Shown: in pieces, positions 11,196-22,612 of the stretch | How positions within the stretch are numbered: position 1 is the stretch's first letter | Layout of the letters: every line of letters starts with the position of its first letter | Source of the DNA: Chionoecetes opilio | Taxonomy: Eukaryota; Arthropoda; Malacostraca; Decapoda; Majidae | NCBI GenBank assembly: GCA_016584305.1 | Contig: JACEEZ010000082.1 | Location: forward strand, 14,360 to 78,359 | Length of the DNA stretch: 64,000 nucleotides | Reading direction: 5' to 3' | Program-made: the position numbers and the translations under genes | Notes under the pieces: model-generated | The model's database searches: none | The model's input: the letters and a program-made list of their open reading frames with translations, nothing else | Told to the model about the DNA's origin: nothing

Positions 11196-11810
11196 GGGTG
11201 TTATGGACTCGCTCAGTAGAATATTTGGCATTGTCGTAACTGTGCAGGAGGACAAAGATCCGGATCTTCAAGTCGCTTGTGATCCTGTCTTACTCTATGG
11301 TTGTAAGACATGGACACTAAATAGCGACTTGAAGAGACGAATCGATGCCTTTGGCAATAAGTGTTTTTGCAGAATAAAGGGGGTATTCGCTGGGATTTTT
11401 ACGGGGTCAAATCAGCGATTGCACCGTGAGAGTAATCGGGGCCTTTTAAATGCATTGTCCGTAAACCCCCAACTTCGGCTTTTTGGGCATTTTCCCCGTT
11501 TTCCCCTAAAACCCACCTTTCCCCATGGGTTTGTATCCGTAGAGACAATCTGGCGTGGAGGGGGCCCCAAGGGGGGCGACCAAAAGGGCTCGTGGCTAAA
11601 GGGAAAGTTGTGTTTTCCCTCAAGAGTTGCTTTGTAGGGGAAAGGGAGCCCTGCAGGGGGACTCGCGGGGGTGCCCCCCGGGGATTGGCGCCCGTAAGGA
11701 TGGGGGGGGGGCCCGTTTCGCCCCCCCGACGAAAATGCCCCCCAAATGTTGTTTTTTAAATTGCCCTGGGGGGGCCACAGGTTTTTTTGGGGGGGGGGGC
11801 GCACCATAGT
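11196..11810 (+). pseudogene. RTE-like LINE 3' fragment (degraded)
   Basis: The plus strand reads VLLYGCKTWTLNSDLKRRI, DAFGNKCFCRI, NQRLHRES and QLRLFGHFPRF. This is the C-terminal region downstream of the reverse transcriptase in RTE-type LINEs, and matches the fragment at 41155-42170. Later codons dissolve in frameshifts with expanded G runs near 11700-11800. The fragment begins after the minisatellite and ends at an AT-rich tract. It has no coding capacity. Confidence 0.8.
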
Positions 11811-11814
11811 TTTT

Positions 11815-11884
11815 ATTTTATATATATATTATTTATATAATATAGTATATTTTATATATTATATATATATATATATTTTTATAA

Positions 11885-11915
<31 letters not shown>

Positions 11916-12085
11916 AAAAAAAAATATATATATAATATATTATGATTAAAAATTTATATATATATATATTATACATATATATATATATAATATTATAACT
12001 ATATTATATATATTTTTTAATTATAAAATATATATTATATATTATATATATATATATATATTTAATATATATATTTTATATAATA
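11815..12085. repeat. AT-rich simple sequence
   Basis: Imperfect TATA/ATAT tract with short A and T runs. No gene. Confidence 0.9.
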
Positions 12086-12087
12086 AA

Positions 12088-12990
12088 ATGGCATATATGC
12101 CCTTCAAAAATTTTTTAATTTTCCCAAACTACCCCCCATTGGGTTTTTCTACCTTCTCTCTGTACCTTCATTTTAAATTTTCCTTTCAAACCGTTCTTTT
12201 TGCGCTATTTGTAGACGGAAAAATTTTTTCTTTTTTTTTAAATCTTCATAGTGGTGTTCCCCGGGGTTTCTGTCCTTCACCCACTCTTTTTTCTATTATT
12301 TTAAATTTTATCTTCTAAGCCCAATTAAAAGGCCCTTCCCCTCCTACGCTGATGATTCTACCCGGGCATTTTTCAACGTCTTTTTTGGGACGCCCAAACT
12401 AAACCGGGAACAAAGATTTCACGGAAAAGATGCCCCGATGCCAAACTTTTTGATCTTTCAAATAATTTTTTGATTGGGGCAAAGAAAAACCTTTTTTTGG
12501 TTCAATGCCTCAAAAACCCAATTTTTTCCCCCCCCTATCTACCCCAAAAAAACCTTCCAGATAACTACCCCCTCTTCTTAAATTTACCCCCAACTTCCCC
12601 CTTTTTTCTACAGTGAACATTCTGGACTATCCTTTACAAAAAATCTGAACGGGAAAAATCTAAACCAACCCTCATCTTTTTGCAAAAACAGTTTTCTGGA
12701 ATTTGGGTTTTTCCTGGGGGCGCCCTGCGCCCCTTTTTTTTCTCCCTCCCAATTGTTTTGTCCTCTACGGGGGCCCTTTAAATCCCCCCAATGTATAAAG
12801 TATGTCCCCACATTTTTGGGGGGAGGATCCACTCCTCGTTTCTCCTACTGTTCCCAGTAGGATTTCTAAAAAAAACTTTCCCCCCTTCCTTGATTTCTAC
12901 TTTGACATTTAAAAAATTTTTAAAAGGGCAGGCAGGTGGGCCCGGGCCACCCCTGCCTCCCTTGGAAAATTTTTTGAAAATTTAAAAAAG
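12088..12990 (+). pseudogene. Jockey-like LINE reverse transcriptase fragment
   Basis: Across several frames the plus strand keeps reverse-transcriptase landmarks: SGVPRGF followed by SPTLF (near 12250-12290), YADDS (near 12340-12355), LDWGK-like and ASKTQ-like positions, and WGGST before the conserved C-terminal segment. The YADD box holds the two catalytic aspartates. Order and spacing match the Jockey-like family whose 3' end is at 9155-9695. Frameshifts occur every 50-100 bases, most at homopolymers, so part of the damage may be base-calling error. Confidence 0.72.
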
Positions 12991-13097
12991 TGACTCAAAA
13001 AGGGGAAATTTTGTAGAAATCCTTCAGGCACTCGGGTCGGGAAACTAACCATGTAAAACAAATTTTAACCAAAACGTTAAAATTTTAATAGATTTAT
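12991..13097. other. Short spacer before Gypsy-1
   Basis: A-rich spacer, nothing recognised. Confidence 0.4.
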
Positions 13098-14274
13098 ATT
13101 GTTACGCCCCGGGGGCCCTCCGGGAGAACTTTTCCTCAAGAGCGGAGGAGCGGTGTGTTTGGGGGGGAAGACAGGGGAGAGAGAGTGACGAGGAGATAAA
13201 AAGCTGGGGGGGGGTTTGGGGACGACCAGGGGATGTAGTGACTCTGGGAACTTATTAAGTTTAACAGTGACTGCGTGATGTGGAGATAGTGGAGGAAAAA
13301 TTGGGAATACAGTGTGGCGCGACATCGACAAGTGACTGGGCCATTCGCGGGGGTGTTATGCTGTTGTGTATACAAAAAGTCTGGAAAGGACGTGATTAGT
13401 TTTTCCCGCCTGTCCCTATGTGTGTGTGTGCCGTGGTGGTGATGTGCCAGGTGGGGAGCCCGTGCTAAAGGGCCTAAGGGTCCTTATTTGGGGTCCCGGC
13501 TAAACACAAAACCGGTCTCACCCCCTCCTTCCCACCGTCTGAGCCGGGGCCCAGTGGGGAGGGGGTTAGTGGGCGGCTGTGGGAGGGGTTTTTGAAACAG
13601 TGTGTCGATGTGTTGATGTTTGTCTTGGTCCCCCGCCGAAGAGTGGGGGCCTGGATAGGGCAGGGCCTGAGTACGGCAGGCGCGCCCAAAGGGGGAGGGA
13701 AACACCCAGGGAGCCGGAAAATTTTTTGAACAGCTAACTCTGGCGACATTTTGGGGGTTACGAGCACAGGGGGTAAGACATGGCTCAAGGGAGAACCCAT
13801 TGCCAGACAAACGAACTGTTGACAGGGTTGACACGGGGTGTGTGAAAGGTCGACCCCAGGAAGGCTGAAAAATGAAGGTCTGGAAAGAGCTTTCGTAGAG
13901 GTGAGCGGGTAAAAAGGACACTAAAGCTTACATGAAAACCTTTTTGAGCAGGTGAAAGTGGGTGGGGAAAAGGGGGGCGCTGGCATTGACTTGAAAACCT
14001 ACATCAGTGGGGAAGGGTGTGGGGCGTGGGGGGTTATAGGGCAGGTGTGAAGGTGCCCAGGACTGGTAAAGGGGCCCGTGGTGCCAGCGGGGTTTTTTGG
14101 GTTAAGGACAGTGAGGTGGAGAGTTTTGGGTCCCCAAAAGGTGGGGGTGCTCCGTCAGGTGCCGTCGGGCCCGTGCGACACCAAAAAGTGCTGTTCCCAC
14201 GCCTCCCTCAACACCACCCCCGCCACGTTTCTATCCCATAAGGTACAGGGACCCAGTCGCGTCGTTGTGAGGGT

Positions 14275-14480
14275 GTCCAAAAGCGTCCCCAAGAATTTGA
14301 CGGTATGTGTCCTGGGAGGCCTCCCCGGGCCACGTTTGAGCTGTTGGCCGAGGCCTGGAATGGAACCACTAGAGAGGCGGTGCAGCTTGTGGGGCGTTAA
14401 AGGGTTCGGCGCTGGGGTGTTAAACCCCGTTGCCCGAGGGGAACAGACCTCCACATGCTCTTGGGGGTGCTAGAGGGGGC
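14275..14480 (+). pseudogene. Gypsy-1 gag fragment
   Basis: A short segment reads TFELLAEAWNG and TREAVQLVG, equivalent to QFELVADAQGWG and ERALQLVAS in the Gypsy-2 capsid region at about 47300. Gag forms the particle that packages the retrotransposon RNA. The reading frame is lost on both sides, so only a relic of the capsid domain is supported. Confidence 0.6.
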
Positions 14481-15689
14481 GTACGGACACCACACCAGAA
14501 AGGGGGGTTATAAGGCCAAGTTCGGGGGCCGACAAAGGGGAATCCTGGGGGAGTCTTGCCGCCTTGGCGCGGGATTGAGCAGTGGCTCGGGGTACCCGGG
14601 GGCAATGAAACAGATCATCTCTTCCCCCCGGGGACCAATTTGTGGATGCGGTGAAACCCCACAAAAAAGATATACTTTCGACGGGCACAGGGAGGACTTA
14701 CAGAAACCCCGGGCCCCGGGATTGAAATGGAGTCCCCTTTTTAAAGGAAGTCGGAGGTGGAAGGCCCAACACAGCCGAAAACCATGTTTTAAAGGCCCGG
14801 GGAAAGGGGGGCCCTCCATCGCCCCATCTAGCCCTAAGTCGTCTCCAGGACTCTTCACGGCAACTGTTTCCGTTGGACAGCAAGGGCACTGGGGAGGGAA
14901 TGCCCTTTGGGAGAGGGGGCCAAAGCACCTCACCTAGAGGGAATAACAGCGGCCGCCAGTACAACCGTGCTGCTGGGATTGTGGGCAGGTCACCCCATAG
15001 GAGGTCCCCCAAAACGGGTAAATCTGCCACGGGGGGCCGCAGGAAACTCGTCTGGCTGGGAGCGGGGGCCCAAAAACCAGCCGTCACAAAAGGCCCCCTC
15101 CGGTAAAGGCCGCTCTACGGGGGCCCGGACCGTGCGGTACAGGGACAATCAACGGGAGGCCCTGTACCTAGGTAACCGGGGCCGACGCAGTTCGTACGGC
15201 GGACTTGGGGACACCTAAACTTCCAGCCCCAAACAAAAGCTGTGGGGGGGGTCACCGGCCCCCTGCACGAAGTTAAGGGGCCGTACAAAAGGGGGAAAAT
15301 TTAGGTCGGCGAGACTAAGGGGGAATACCCCGTTTATGTAGCCCCACCGGACGAAAATCTCCTTGGCCTGGATTTCCCCCACAGAGCAAGGCGGGGCTGG
15401 ACCTTGGCCCCATGACCATGGGGGGCCCAAAGGAGGGGAATTACGCTTCAAGGGCGCGAATAGGGGGTTTGGGGGGGGGGGGCTGACAGGTTAAGTCCGG
15501 TGGCGGCAGAAAGAAACAAGGGATTGGCCGCCGCATCTGCGGACCCCTGGCAAGGGGTGGGAGCTGTTTAACCCCAGGGCAGGCGCCAAGCGGGCAGTTG
15601 CTGGAGCAGTTGCGGACGTGTTCCGAAGGGGGACCAGATTTGGGGAGGACCGGGTCGCCCCCGCACCTCACCACACGGGGGCGCAGGCC

Positions 15690-16180
15690 CTTTTTTCACC
15701 GCCTCGGCGGATGCCCACGAAGAGGAAGAGATTGAACGCTGTGGAGGGAATGCGGGCTCAGGATGCTTTCGAAAAATCAGCAGTCCATGGTCGTCCCCAT
15801 GGTATTGGGTTTGGAAGAAGGATGGGGCGAGCGTTTTTGTGTGGACACAGGGGGCTCAACGCGTTCAACCAAAAGGGCTCCTACCCGCTGCCCCCGCATA
15901 GACGACACGTTGGATGTATTGGGGGGCACGGTGTTCTGTACCTGGACCTTTAAGTCAGGGTTTCCACCCCGGTCCTCATGGCAGAGAGGGCAACCAAAGA
16001 ATGCCTTTTCATCCGGCCAAGGATTGTACAGTTTGGGTCATGAGCTTTGGCCTGGTTAAAGCTCCCGCCACCTTTGAGAGGTGATGGAGCGGGTATGGAG
16101 GGTCCTTGGAGATCGGCTCTGGTTACCTGCGTGTGGTGGGGACGGGGCATCTACGAGGAGTGTGGGAAGGCTGAGAAGGC
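15690..16180 (+). pseudogene. Gypsy-1 reverse transcriptase fragment
   Basis: Frame-hopping translation gives PPRRMPTKRK, SPWSSP, WKKDG then a segment with IDDTLDVLGGTVF and DLKSGY-like positions (15895-15965), followed by SF-GLVKAPATFER-like sequence near 16030-16080. These are the fingers and palm of a Ty3/Gypsy reverse transcriptase. The YIDD catalytic box itself is not readable. At least four frameshifts are needed across 500 bases. Confidence 0.72.
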
Positions 16181-16499
16181 GGAAGGTTTAGGGTTCGAAT
16201 TGAAAACTCAGTCCCAAAAGGGCTGCCCTTTCCGGAACAGGTGCATTTCTGGGCCACAATTGTGACCGGGGGGTGTCTTCTGACCCCCGGGGAAAATAGA
16301 AACCATCAAAAAAAGGGGCCCCCGTTCCCGTATGTAACGAGGGGGCGAAGCTTCCGGGCCCCCTGCCGTAAATTACCGGAGATTCGGGGCAGGGCTTCGC
16401 AATATAGCCCACACCAAAACATCACCTGAAAACGAAAAGGAGCTCGGTTTTTGTGGGTGATGAGGCCCGGCGACCTTCGGCAGGGTAAGGGGGCACCAC

Positions 16500-17162
16500 T
16501 CACCCCCTGTATTTACAAACCCGTTCCTACGAAAACCATAATCTTGGATTGTGACACCAGTGGAAAGGAGTGGGAGCTGTCCTTCCCGCTAGTGGACGGG
16601 CAGGAAGTTAGTGGCATACTAATGCAAGTTTTTGCTCCCGGGAAAGGACTACTTTTCGTCCCAGGAAAGAACTGTTGGCGGTGGTCCAGAGCATGGACCA
16701 CTTCCACTCTTACTTGTACGGTGCCAAGTGTACGGTCAGGACCGATCATGCTGCTCTAAAGTGGCTGAAAACCCTTAAGAATTAAGAATCCAGCTTGCCA
16801 GGTGGTTGGGCAAGCTAGAGCAGCATGACTACCAAATTGAGCACCGTCCGGGCCGGGTGCACAGTAATGCAGACAGTTTGAGTCGACGCCCTTGCCCTGT
16901 TGACTGCAAACACTGCAGCCAACGTGAGCCAAACCAAATATGTAACCGTGTTTCCCTCCATGTCAGTGCCACCTCGTGGAGGCAAGACCTTGAGCTGGCC
17001 CAGCAACAGGACGCGGATATTGGGCCAGTTGTGGCGTGGTTAGAGGAGAGTCGTGTTAGGCCACCTTGGGAACGTGTGGCAGTGACCACTGTGTGTACAA
17101 GTAATACAATCTGTGCTGTTTTGGCATGTTTGAGTGAATTGTTATTGTGTGGGGGGGGCTAG
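16500..17162 (+). pseudogene. Gypsy-1 RNase H and integrase start
   Basis: The segment contains an RNase H start (ILDCDTSG near 16540), then RKELLAVVQSMDHFHSYLY and VRTDHAALKWLK (16660-16770). The connection region follows: WLGKLEQHDYQIEHRPGRVH, NADSLSRRPC and CKHCSQ (16806-16930). This is the usual passage from RNase H to integrase in Gypsy elements. The frame from 16806 to about 17150 is open, but integrase zinc-binding and catalytic parts are missing because the element ends. Confidence 0.85.
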
Positions 17163-18430
17163 AGGTAACTATCGGATAATTCGCACTTTCGGCTAATGCG
17201 ACCGAGGCCTCTTCCAAATTATATCGAATTATAGAGGGTTTACTTCATGAATTAGAGGACAAACTTAGGGTACAAAAAATTTCTACGGGAACCCCCTCAG
17301 CCAATGCATTATATCAAATAAAAAGGGACGCGGGCAAAGGTTTGTAAAAACCCTCTCCTGGTGGAGTAATTTCTCATGAAGTCAAAAAACATATATGATT
17401 TTTTTATTTAATTTTGAAACTCAACGGACTCGTAAGAAGTTTACCGGGCTCGTGCTGTCAAACTGAGGACTTACCAGGCTGTTTTCTACTGTCTGGCTAT
17501 CCACACACTCAGGGGGAAGAGCTTAGGCAAACACAGGGGTCCTTTTCCTGTGTTATATTCAAGTAACTAACAGTACAAGCTCAAGGTCACTACACAAGCT
17601 CAGGCAGGGCAAGAGTAACACCTGCGTCCGTCCTTATTTCCTGTACTAGGTAACACACTACAACTCCCAGACACTACAGAACACGTCACAACCCCCGACC
17701 TTTTTTTCCGGCCGTCGTAGGGAGACGCTACATAGGCACAACATAGCCACAACACTACCAGGCAGTCACCTACCACGGGAGACGCCGCCCCCACCACACA
17801 CCGGGGCCACAACTGCAGGAACAGTCCAGCGGCCGCCCACACCAGGCGCCGCAAACCACAGGGGAATTCCTCTCCCAGGAAGTCCCCACGTGCCTCCCTA
17901 CGGCCCAGGAGTCTACACACTCTACTGGGCACAGCCGTTCCCCTCTGTTCCCTGGCTGCTGGCGTCTCCCTCTCGGCGCGCGTCTCGCTCTCGACCCGCC
18001 TCTGTCCTGACTGCCGGGAGTGCAGCTCGGCACCCTCTCTGTTTCCTTTCTTCCCCACGGCTCCCACAAGCAAGCCACTCAACGCTCAGAGGGTACCATG
18101 CCGCGGCCAATAGGAGTCTTTGGCGCGAATGACGTCACCCTGATGAAGGCACTGGCTGCCTTCGTAACAATAATATTTGATCAAGTAAAGTATATCTTTT
18201 GCTGAGATAAAAAGGAAATAGCTTTAATTGTCTAAGGATAGAGGAACGAGCGGCCACCATGTTGATGACGTCACTATCCATATGAAAGCGACGATCTTCC
18301 TCCCGTACACCACAGCTCCACACTGTTGTGTGTTGTGATGTCCACTCCTATAGTATGCATATTCCGGTAATTCTGAAGAAATCCATCACCCCTATCTTTT
18401 TCTTCTTCCACCTATAGCCAACAAGCCTGG
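17163..18430. other. Unassigned interval with possible solo LTR
   Basis: At 17168-17245 the string CGGATAATTCG and TCGAATTATAGAGGGTTTAC resembles a pogo/Tigger-type terminus. From about 17553 to 18168 the minus strand starts with TGTTACGAAGG and ends with ATAACA. It is G/C-rich, with TGACGTCA and an inverted CCAAT box near its start, which would fit a solo Gypsy-type LTR. No flanking duplication was found. A 160-codon frame on the minus strand (17600-18082) has no recognisable domain and is not called. Confidence 0.35.
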
Positions 18431-18769
18431 GGAACTGGCGGGTTAACGGGTTTTTTGGGTGAGGGAAGCAAATATATGTGATTTATGGCTCCCCAAAAAA
18501 ATCATCAAAGTCACTATATGCAAAAATCTACGGAAATTCCCTAAATTAGGGATTTCCCTAGATATCCATTGTTAGGAAGTTTTCCTTAATTTATATATGT
18601 ATAGATTTGGACAATTTTGGGAGAGCAATAAATGAGTCGTGTCTGCCTTCCCTACCCAAAAATCTAAGTTTCCCATGAGGCCACCAAGCTTACTGGTCAT
18701 AGGAAGTCAAATAAAAACCTTACCTTCATATCTAGAGGGGGTTGCGCCCCCCATGGACCCCCTAAGGGT
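18431..18769. other. Family-R-like repeat flank
   Basis: Non-coding. Strings such as ATGGCTCCCC and TTAGGGATTTCCCTAGATAT resemble the arms of the inverted-repeat family R found at 55.5-56.5 and 60.1-61.0 kb. Confidence 0.45.
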
Positions 18770-19335
18770 TGCTAACTTAACCTCACTATAACCCCCGCAA
18801 TATTACTAACCTAACCTCACTATAACCTCCGCAATATTACTAACCTAACCTCACTATAACCCCTTAAAAATAACTAACCTAACCTCACTATAACCCCTTA
18901 AAAGTAACTAACCAAACCTCACTATAACCCCTTAAAAGTAATTAACCTAACCTCACTATAACCCCTTAAAAGTAACTAGCCTAACGTCACTATAACCCCT
19001 TAAAAATAACTAACCTAACCTCACTATAACCCCCTAAAAGTAACTAACCAAACCTCACTATAACCCCTTAAAAGTAATTAACCTAACCTCACTATAACCC
19101 CTTAAAAGTAACTAGCCTAACGTCACTATAACCCCTTAAAAGTAACTAACCTAACCTCACTATAACCCCCTACAAGTTGCTACCTTAACCTCATTATAAC
19201 CCCCTACAAGCTACCTAACCTCACTATAACCTCTCAAGGTTACTAACCTAACGTCACCATAACCCCTAAAAGTTACTAACCTAACGTCACCATAACCCCT
19301 AAAAGTTACTAACCTAACCTCACTATAACCCCCTG
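18770..19335. repeat. Satellite, about 35-bp CCTAA-containing unit
   Basis: About 16 tandem copies of a unit reading CTAACCTCACTATAACCCC then TTAAAAGTAA, with alternating higher-order variants (for example GCCTAACGTCAC). The CCTAA core equals the arthropod telomere motif but is embedded in a longer unit. The same unit recurs at about 55990-56260. Confidence 0.93.
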
Positions 19336-19985
19336 TCGGCTGATGTAGGGATATAGTAGATACTGCAAATGGTCAGATCTACATCTTGTAAACGGTTATA
19401 GCTACGTGGCTCGTATTGTATCAAGCTGCAGTAGAACCAACTTACTTAACCATACCTTACATAAGTTGTGTTAACTGTTGTGCATCCGTCTCTTGTCTAC
19501 ATATAATTTTTTTAACTGCCACGTGACAGTAAAGGTTGTTTCAAAATATCCTACCCTGCCTTTACCTAACCACATATGACACATATCATAGTGTTTTGCC
19601 TCTAAGCACTTCAAATAAGGCTACATTTCACTATCGAGTCACATGCGTAGCTGTGATACGACTTGAGAAAGTAGAGGAAATTGTTTTTGCAATCTGGGAA
19701 AAAATCACTAGCCATCTAAGGAAAATCCCCAGAAAATTTATCACCATACATTTAAGGCCTCAATGTACCCTAGCATTATAATCATCATATTAAAACACTT
19801 CATATATGAGTAATAGGCTTTTCAACTTACCTTCAAAGTTAAGATGCACCGTGACGGTTGGCAAATGGCGCCGATGGTAAGCTACAATATGCTCTACGTC
19901 CCCCAATGTCTTTAGGCCCTGAATAAAGACTGATAAAGAGTTACATAATATATAGTCCTTATGCCATATGGGCTCGGCTGGGGTC
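19336..19985. other. Non-coding flank of Gypsy-3
   Basis: No gene recognised. It may include the 3' untranslated region or LTR of the minus-strand Gypsy-3, but no matching LTR was found upstream at 24.5-25.3 kb. Confidence 0.4.
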
Positions 19986-20099
19986 GACGATTGCTGCCGA
20001 GTATGGTCATCTACATCTACCGGCCCGGGTGCTTCTTCACTGGCATTGCTGGGGGTTAGCGGCATGTCTTGCTGCTGTTTTGTAGGTTGGGTGTTGCCA

Positions 20100-21579
20100 A
20101 AAATTAAGGGGCATAACTGTTGTTGGAGGGCGACCATGCGGAGACGGAGTCACGCCTGCTGCTGGTGGGGGTTGTGGAGTCTGATTGATCCTGTTCGTCG
20201 GAGTGCTGGGTGGACCAGTGATAGTTGACGGTGATGACCTGGGGCGGGGTGTCACAAGACGTAGGTACTCTTCAATGCTCCTTAGTCGCTGTCTTGATGG
20301 GACCACTGGTTCATATAGGCGAAGGAATTTTCTGTTTCTGAGTGTAACACGTCCCGAATCATCAACACGAACAACGTATTGGTCGAACTGTCTTACTTCA
20401 ACCACAACTCCTGTCTTGTCCCATCGGTTTGGGCGTGGGCCTGTCTGATTCTGTAAGCGTACATGGTTACCAACTTTGAGAAGGGGTAGGCTTTTTGTGT
20501 GCTCGGTCCATCTCTCAGCCATTTTCATGTGTCGATTTCGGAGTGCCTCTTCCCTTTGTTCCAATGTCTCTCGCCAAGTGGGGTGAGGTCTGTATCGCCC
20601 AGGCAATATGGGGATGAAGTCCTTTATTGGCCGACCAAAAATGCACATAGCGGGCGATATCTTTAATTGTCTCAGGGTCCGGGGTGTTGCGGTATTGCAG
20701 GATGGCACGCTGCAAGGCATCCGTGTTCAGTTCACCACGTTGTCCCGTATTGCTAGTGATAAGACGCTTGACAGTTTTTACGCCTACGTCTGCCCTGCAA
20801 TTAGAGTGGGAAAAGGCAACGGCACTGAGGCGATGGTGGACACCCCAATTTTGGAGGAATGCCTTCGTAGATGCTGCAGTGAACTCAGGTCCTCCATCGC
20901 TTGCCAACTCATCTGGAATTCCAAAGGTCACAAAGGTATGTCGCAGGCAGTTGATTAACCCCTTGTGGCCACTTGTAGCTTCGATTATGGGCCAGTTGGA
21001 ATAGCGGTCCACGATGATTAAGCAGCTGCGTCCTTGGTATTGGAAGTAGTCGGCGCATATGCACTGGAAGGGATATAGAAGGGCAGTGGTTGGCATCGGG
21101 GGTGCACTTGGCTGAGAGGGTGACATTCTGTTGCAATGGTTGCATTTCGCACGCACATCTTTGATGGCAGGGGTGATACCCGGCCAGAAGACGGATGATT
21201 CTGCCCTTGACATCATTGATGTGACTCCTTGGTGGGCCGAGTGTAGAGTCTGGATTACTGTGTTGCGCAGGCAAGGGGATATGAAGACTCGGTCCTTGTA
21301 GATAACAACACCATCCCACTGTGTACAGGTCATCATGAAACTGGTGATATTCGTGCAGGTTTACCGGTAGGTCATGGCGGAAGGAGGGAAAGCCTGCTCA
21401 ATCAGTTGTAAAAGCGCGTTCATGTTTTCATCACTTGCAGTTGCTTCGCGGACTTTCTCCCATGTGATAGCCACACATTGTAAGGCAAGGGCTGCTGTCT
21501 GGTGGAGGCCATCATCAATTTCACTATTATAACTAGTGCCCACTGCCCGTATACCGGCTAGGAATGAAGGTTCGTTCAA
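20100..21579 (-). pseudogene. Gypsy-3 integrase
   Basis: The N-terminal zinc-binding part shows HSAHQGVTSM and CNHCNR. The catalytic core shows CADYFQYQGRSCLIIVDRYS, then LASDGGPEF, then SNCRADVGVKT. The third catalytic residue, normally Glu in RAEV, is Asp here (GAC). A C-terminal segment follows in another frame with GRPIKDFIP, WTEHTKSLP, LLKVGNHVRLQNQTGPRPNRW and YVVRVDDSGR, a chromatin- or DNA-binding tail typical of the family. Integrase inserts the cDNA into host chromosomes; this one is frame-shifted near 20700 and lacks the canonical Glu, so it is very likely inactive. Confidence 0.88.
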
Positions 21580-21599
21580 TCAATGGTGAGGTGATTTTG

Positions 21600-22612
21600 A
21601 TGGATGCAATGTGGTCGCGGAGTTGCAATTTTTCCCGGCACCTGAGAACCACTGGGGTGTCTTGACACCGAATCTGCTAATATGTTTTTTACCCCAGGGA
21701 TGTGGACCATCTGGAACCTGTACCTCAATGTTTTTTCTTTAGGGTTACAGAGGCGTGCCTTGGGAGTTCCTCTAGAGATCGATCACCAAAGACTTTTAGC
21801 AAGGGTTTGTGGTCAACTGCAATGGTGAGCCTCTCACAGCCCAGTACAAAAAATCGGGTTTTCTCCAGGGCATCTGCTACAGCCAGGGCTTCCCCCTCTA
21901 TTGGTGCATATCTACCTATGACCTACTGGTTGGGGGAGGCGATAGCGGAGTGGTTAGCGTCTCCGACTGGCGTTCTCGGTGACCCGAGTTCGATCCCGAA
22001 GAAACCCAAAACCTTTCTGCACCGTCGAGTGGCCTAAGAACACCCACATGCCCTGCCCATCAACTCTACCTTCGATTGCGAGTGCATCGGAGGACACAGG
22101 GGGGCGGCATGAGCCTCTAATCACAGGCGTCACTATAAAAATCCTGCCTGCGCCACCACGGGCGAGGGCCAACCATCACAACCCTCAAGTGAACCTCCAG
22201 AGCCTACCATCCGAGCCCTGGGTCACCACTGCCTACAGGCGCTATAGGGACAAATGTAAAAAAAAATAAAAAAAAATCTGGATTCTGCGGGGTGGGTGAA
22301 GCGGCTGCCAATGAGGGTGGTTCTTCAACCACTTTTGCAGCAGAAAGGCTCTTGCCCTGTGCAGTGGCAGTGTTTCTGGAAGAGCCAAAATCCGATTCCT
22401 GCTTTGGACCAGTCTGTTGCCAGACAAGTCGGTTTGTTCTTGTCAAAAATCCTCACACCCTCCTTGATGTCACTCACAATGGCGGCTTTCGACTCCTCAA
22501 ACAGCTCATCTAGGTCTTCATCCCATCGGAAGGGTGTTGAGGGTTTGAGTAGTTTGCGAAACGGCAACATTTTATCTGCCATACTAAATGCATAGCTGAC
22601 CTGATTCACCAC
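21600..22612 (-). pseudogene. Gypsy-3 RNase H, split by a SINE
   Basis: Upstream part (22280-22612): FRKLLKPSTPFRW, then LATDWSKAGIGFWL and FCCKSGW, the reverse-transcriptase thumb and the first strand of RNase H. Downstream part (21640-21930): YAPIEGEALAVADALEKTRF, then LTIAVDHKPLLKVFGDRSL, with the conserved catalytic Glu and Asp. Between them lies a 340-base SINE. In the intact family these segments are continuous. RNase H removes RNA from the RNA/DNA hybrid during reverse transcription. Confidence 0.85.
21930..22276 (+). mobile_element. tRNA-derived SINE inside Gypsy-3
   Basis: The head contains A-box-like GCGGAGTGGTTAGCGTC and B-box GAGTTCGATCCC, both RNA polymerase III promoter parts. 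An unrelated body and an A-rich tail (22257-22276) follow. Removal brings the two halves of the minus-strand RNase H reading back together, which defines the insertion independently. A target duplication could not be read clearly. Confidence 0.85.

Larger units (their letters stand above)
13098..17162 (+). mobile_element. Gypsy-1: degraded Ty3/Gypsy retrotransposon
   Basis: TGTTACG at 13098 resembles the start of Gypsy long terminal repeats, and a G/C-rich promoter-like stretch follows. Gag, reverse transcriptase, RNase H and the start of the integrase region then occur in the canonical order on the plus strand. Protein segments match Gypsy-2 (43-64 kb) closely enough to be the same family. 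No matching 3' terminal repeat was identified. The element breaks off near 17162, where an unrelated fragment begins. The DNA contains many expanded G and C runs and frameshifts. Confidence 0.72.

Noticed and set aside
17600..18082. 160-codon minus-strand frame
   Set aside because: G/C-rich DNA with low stop frequency, no domain, and position within a possible LTR.
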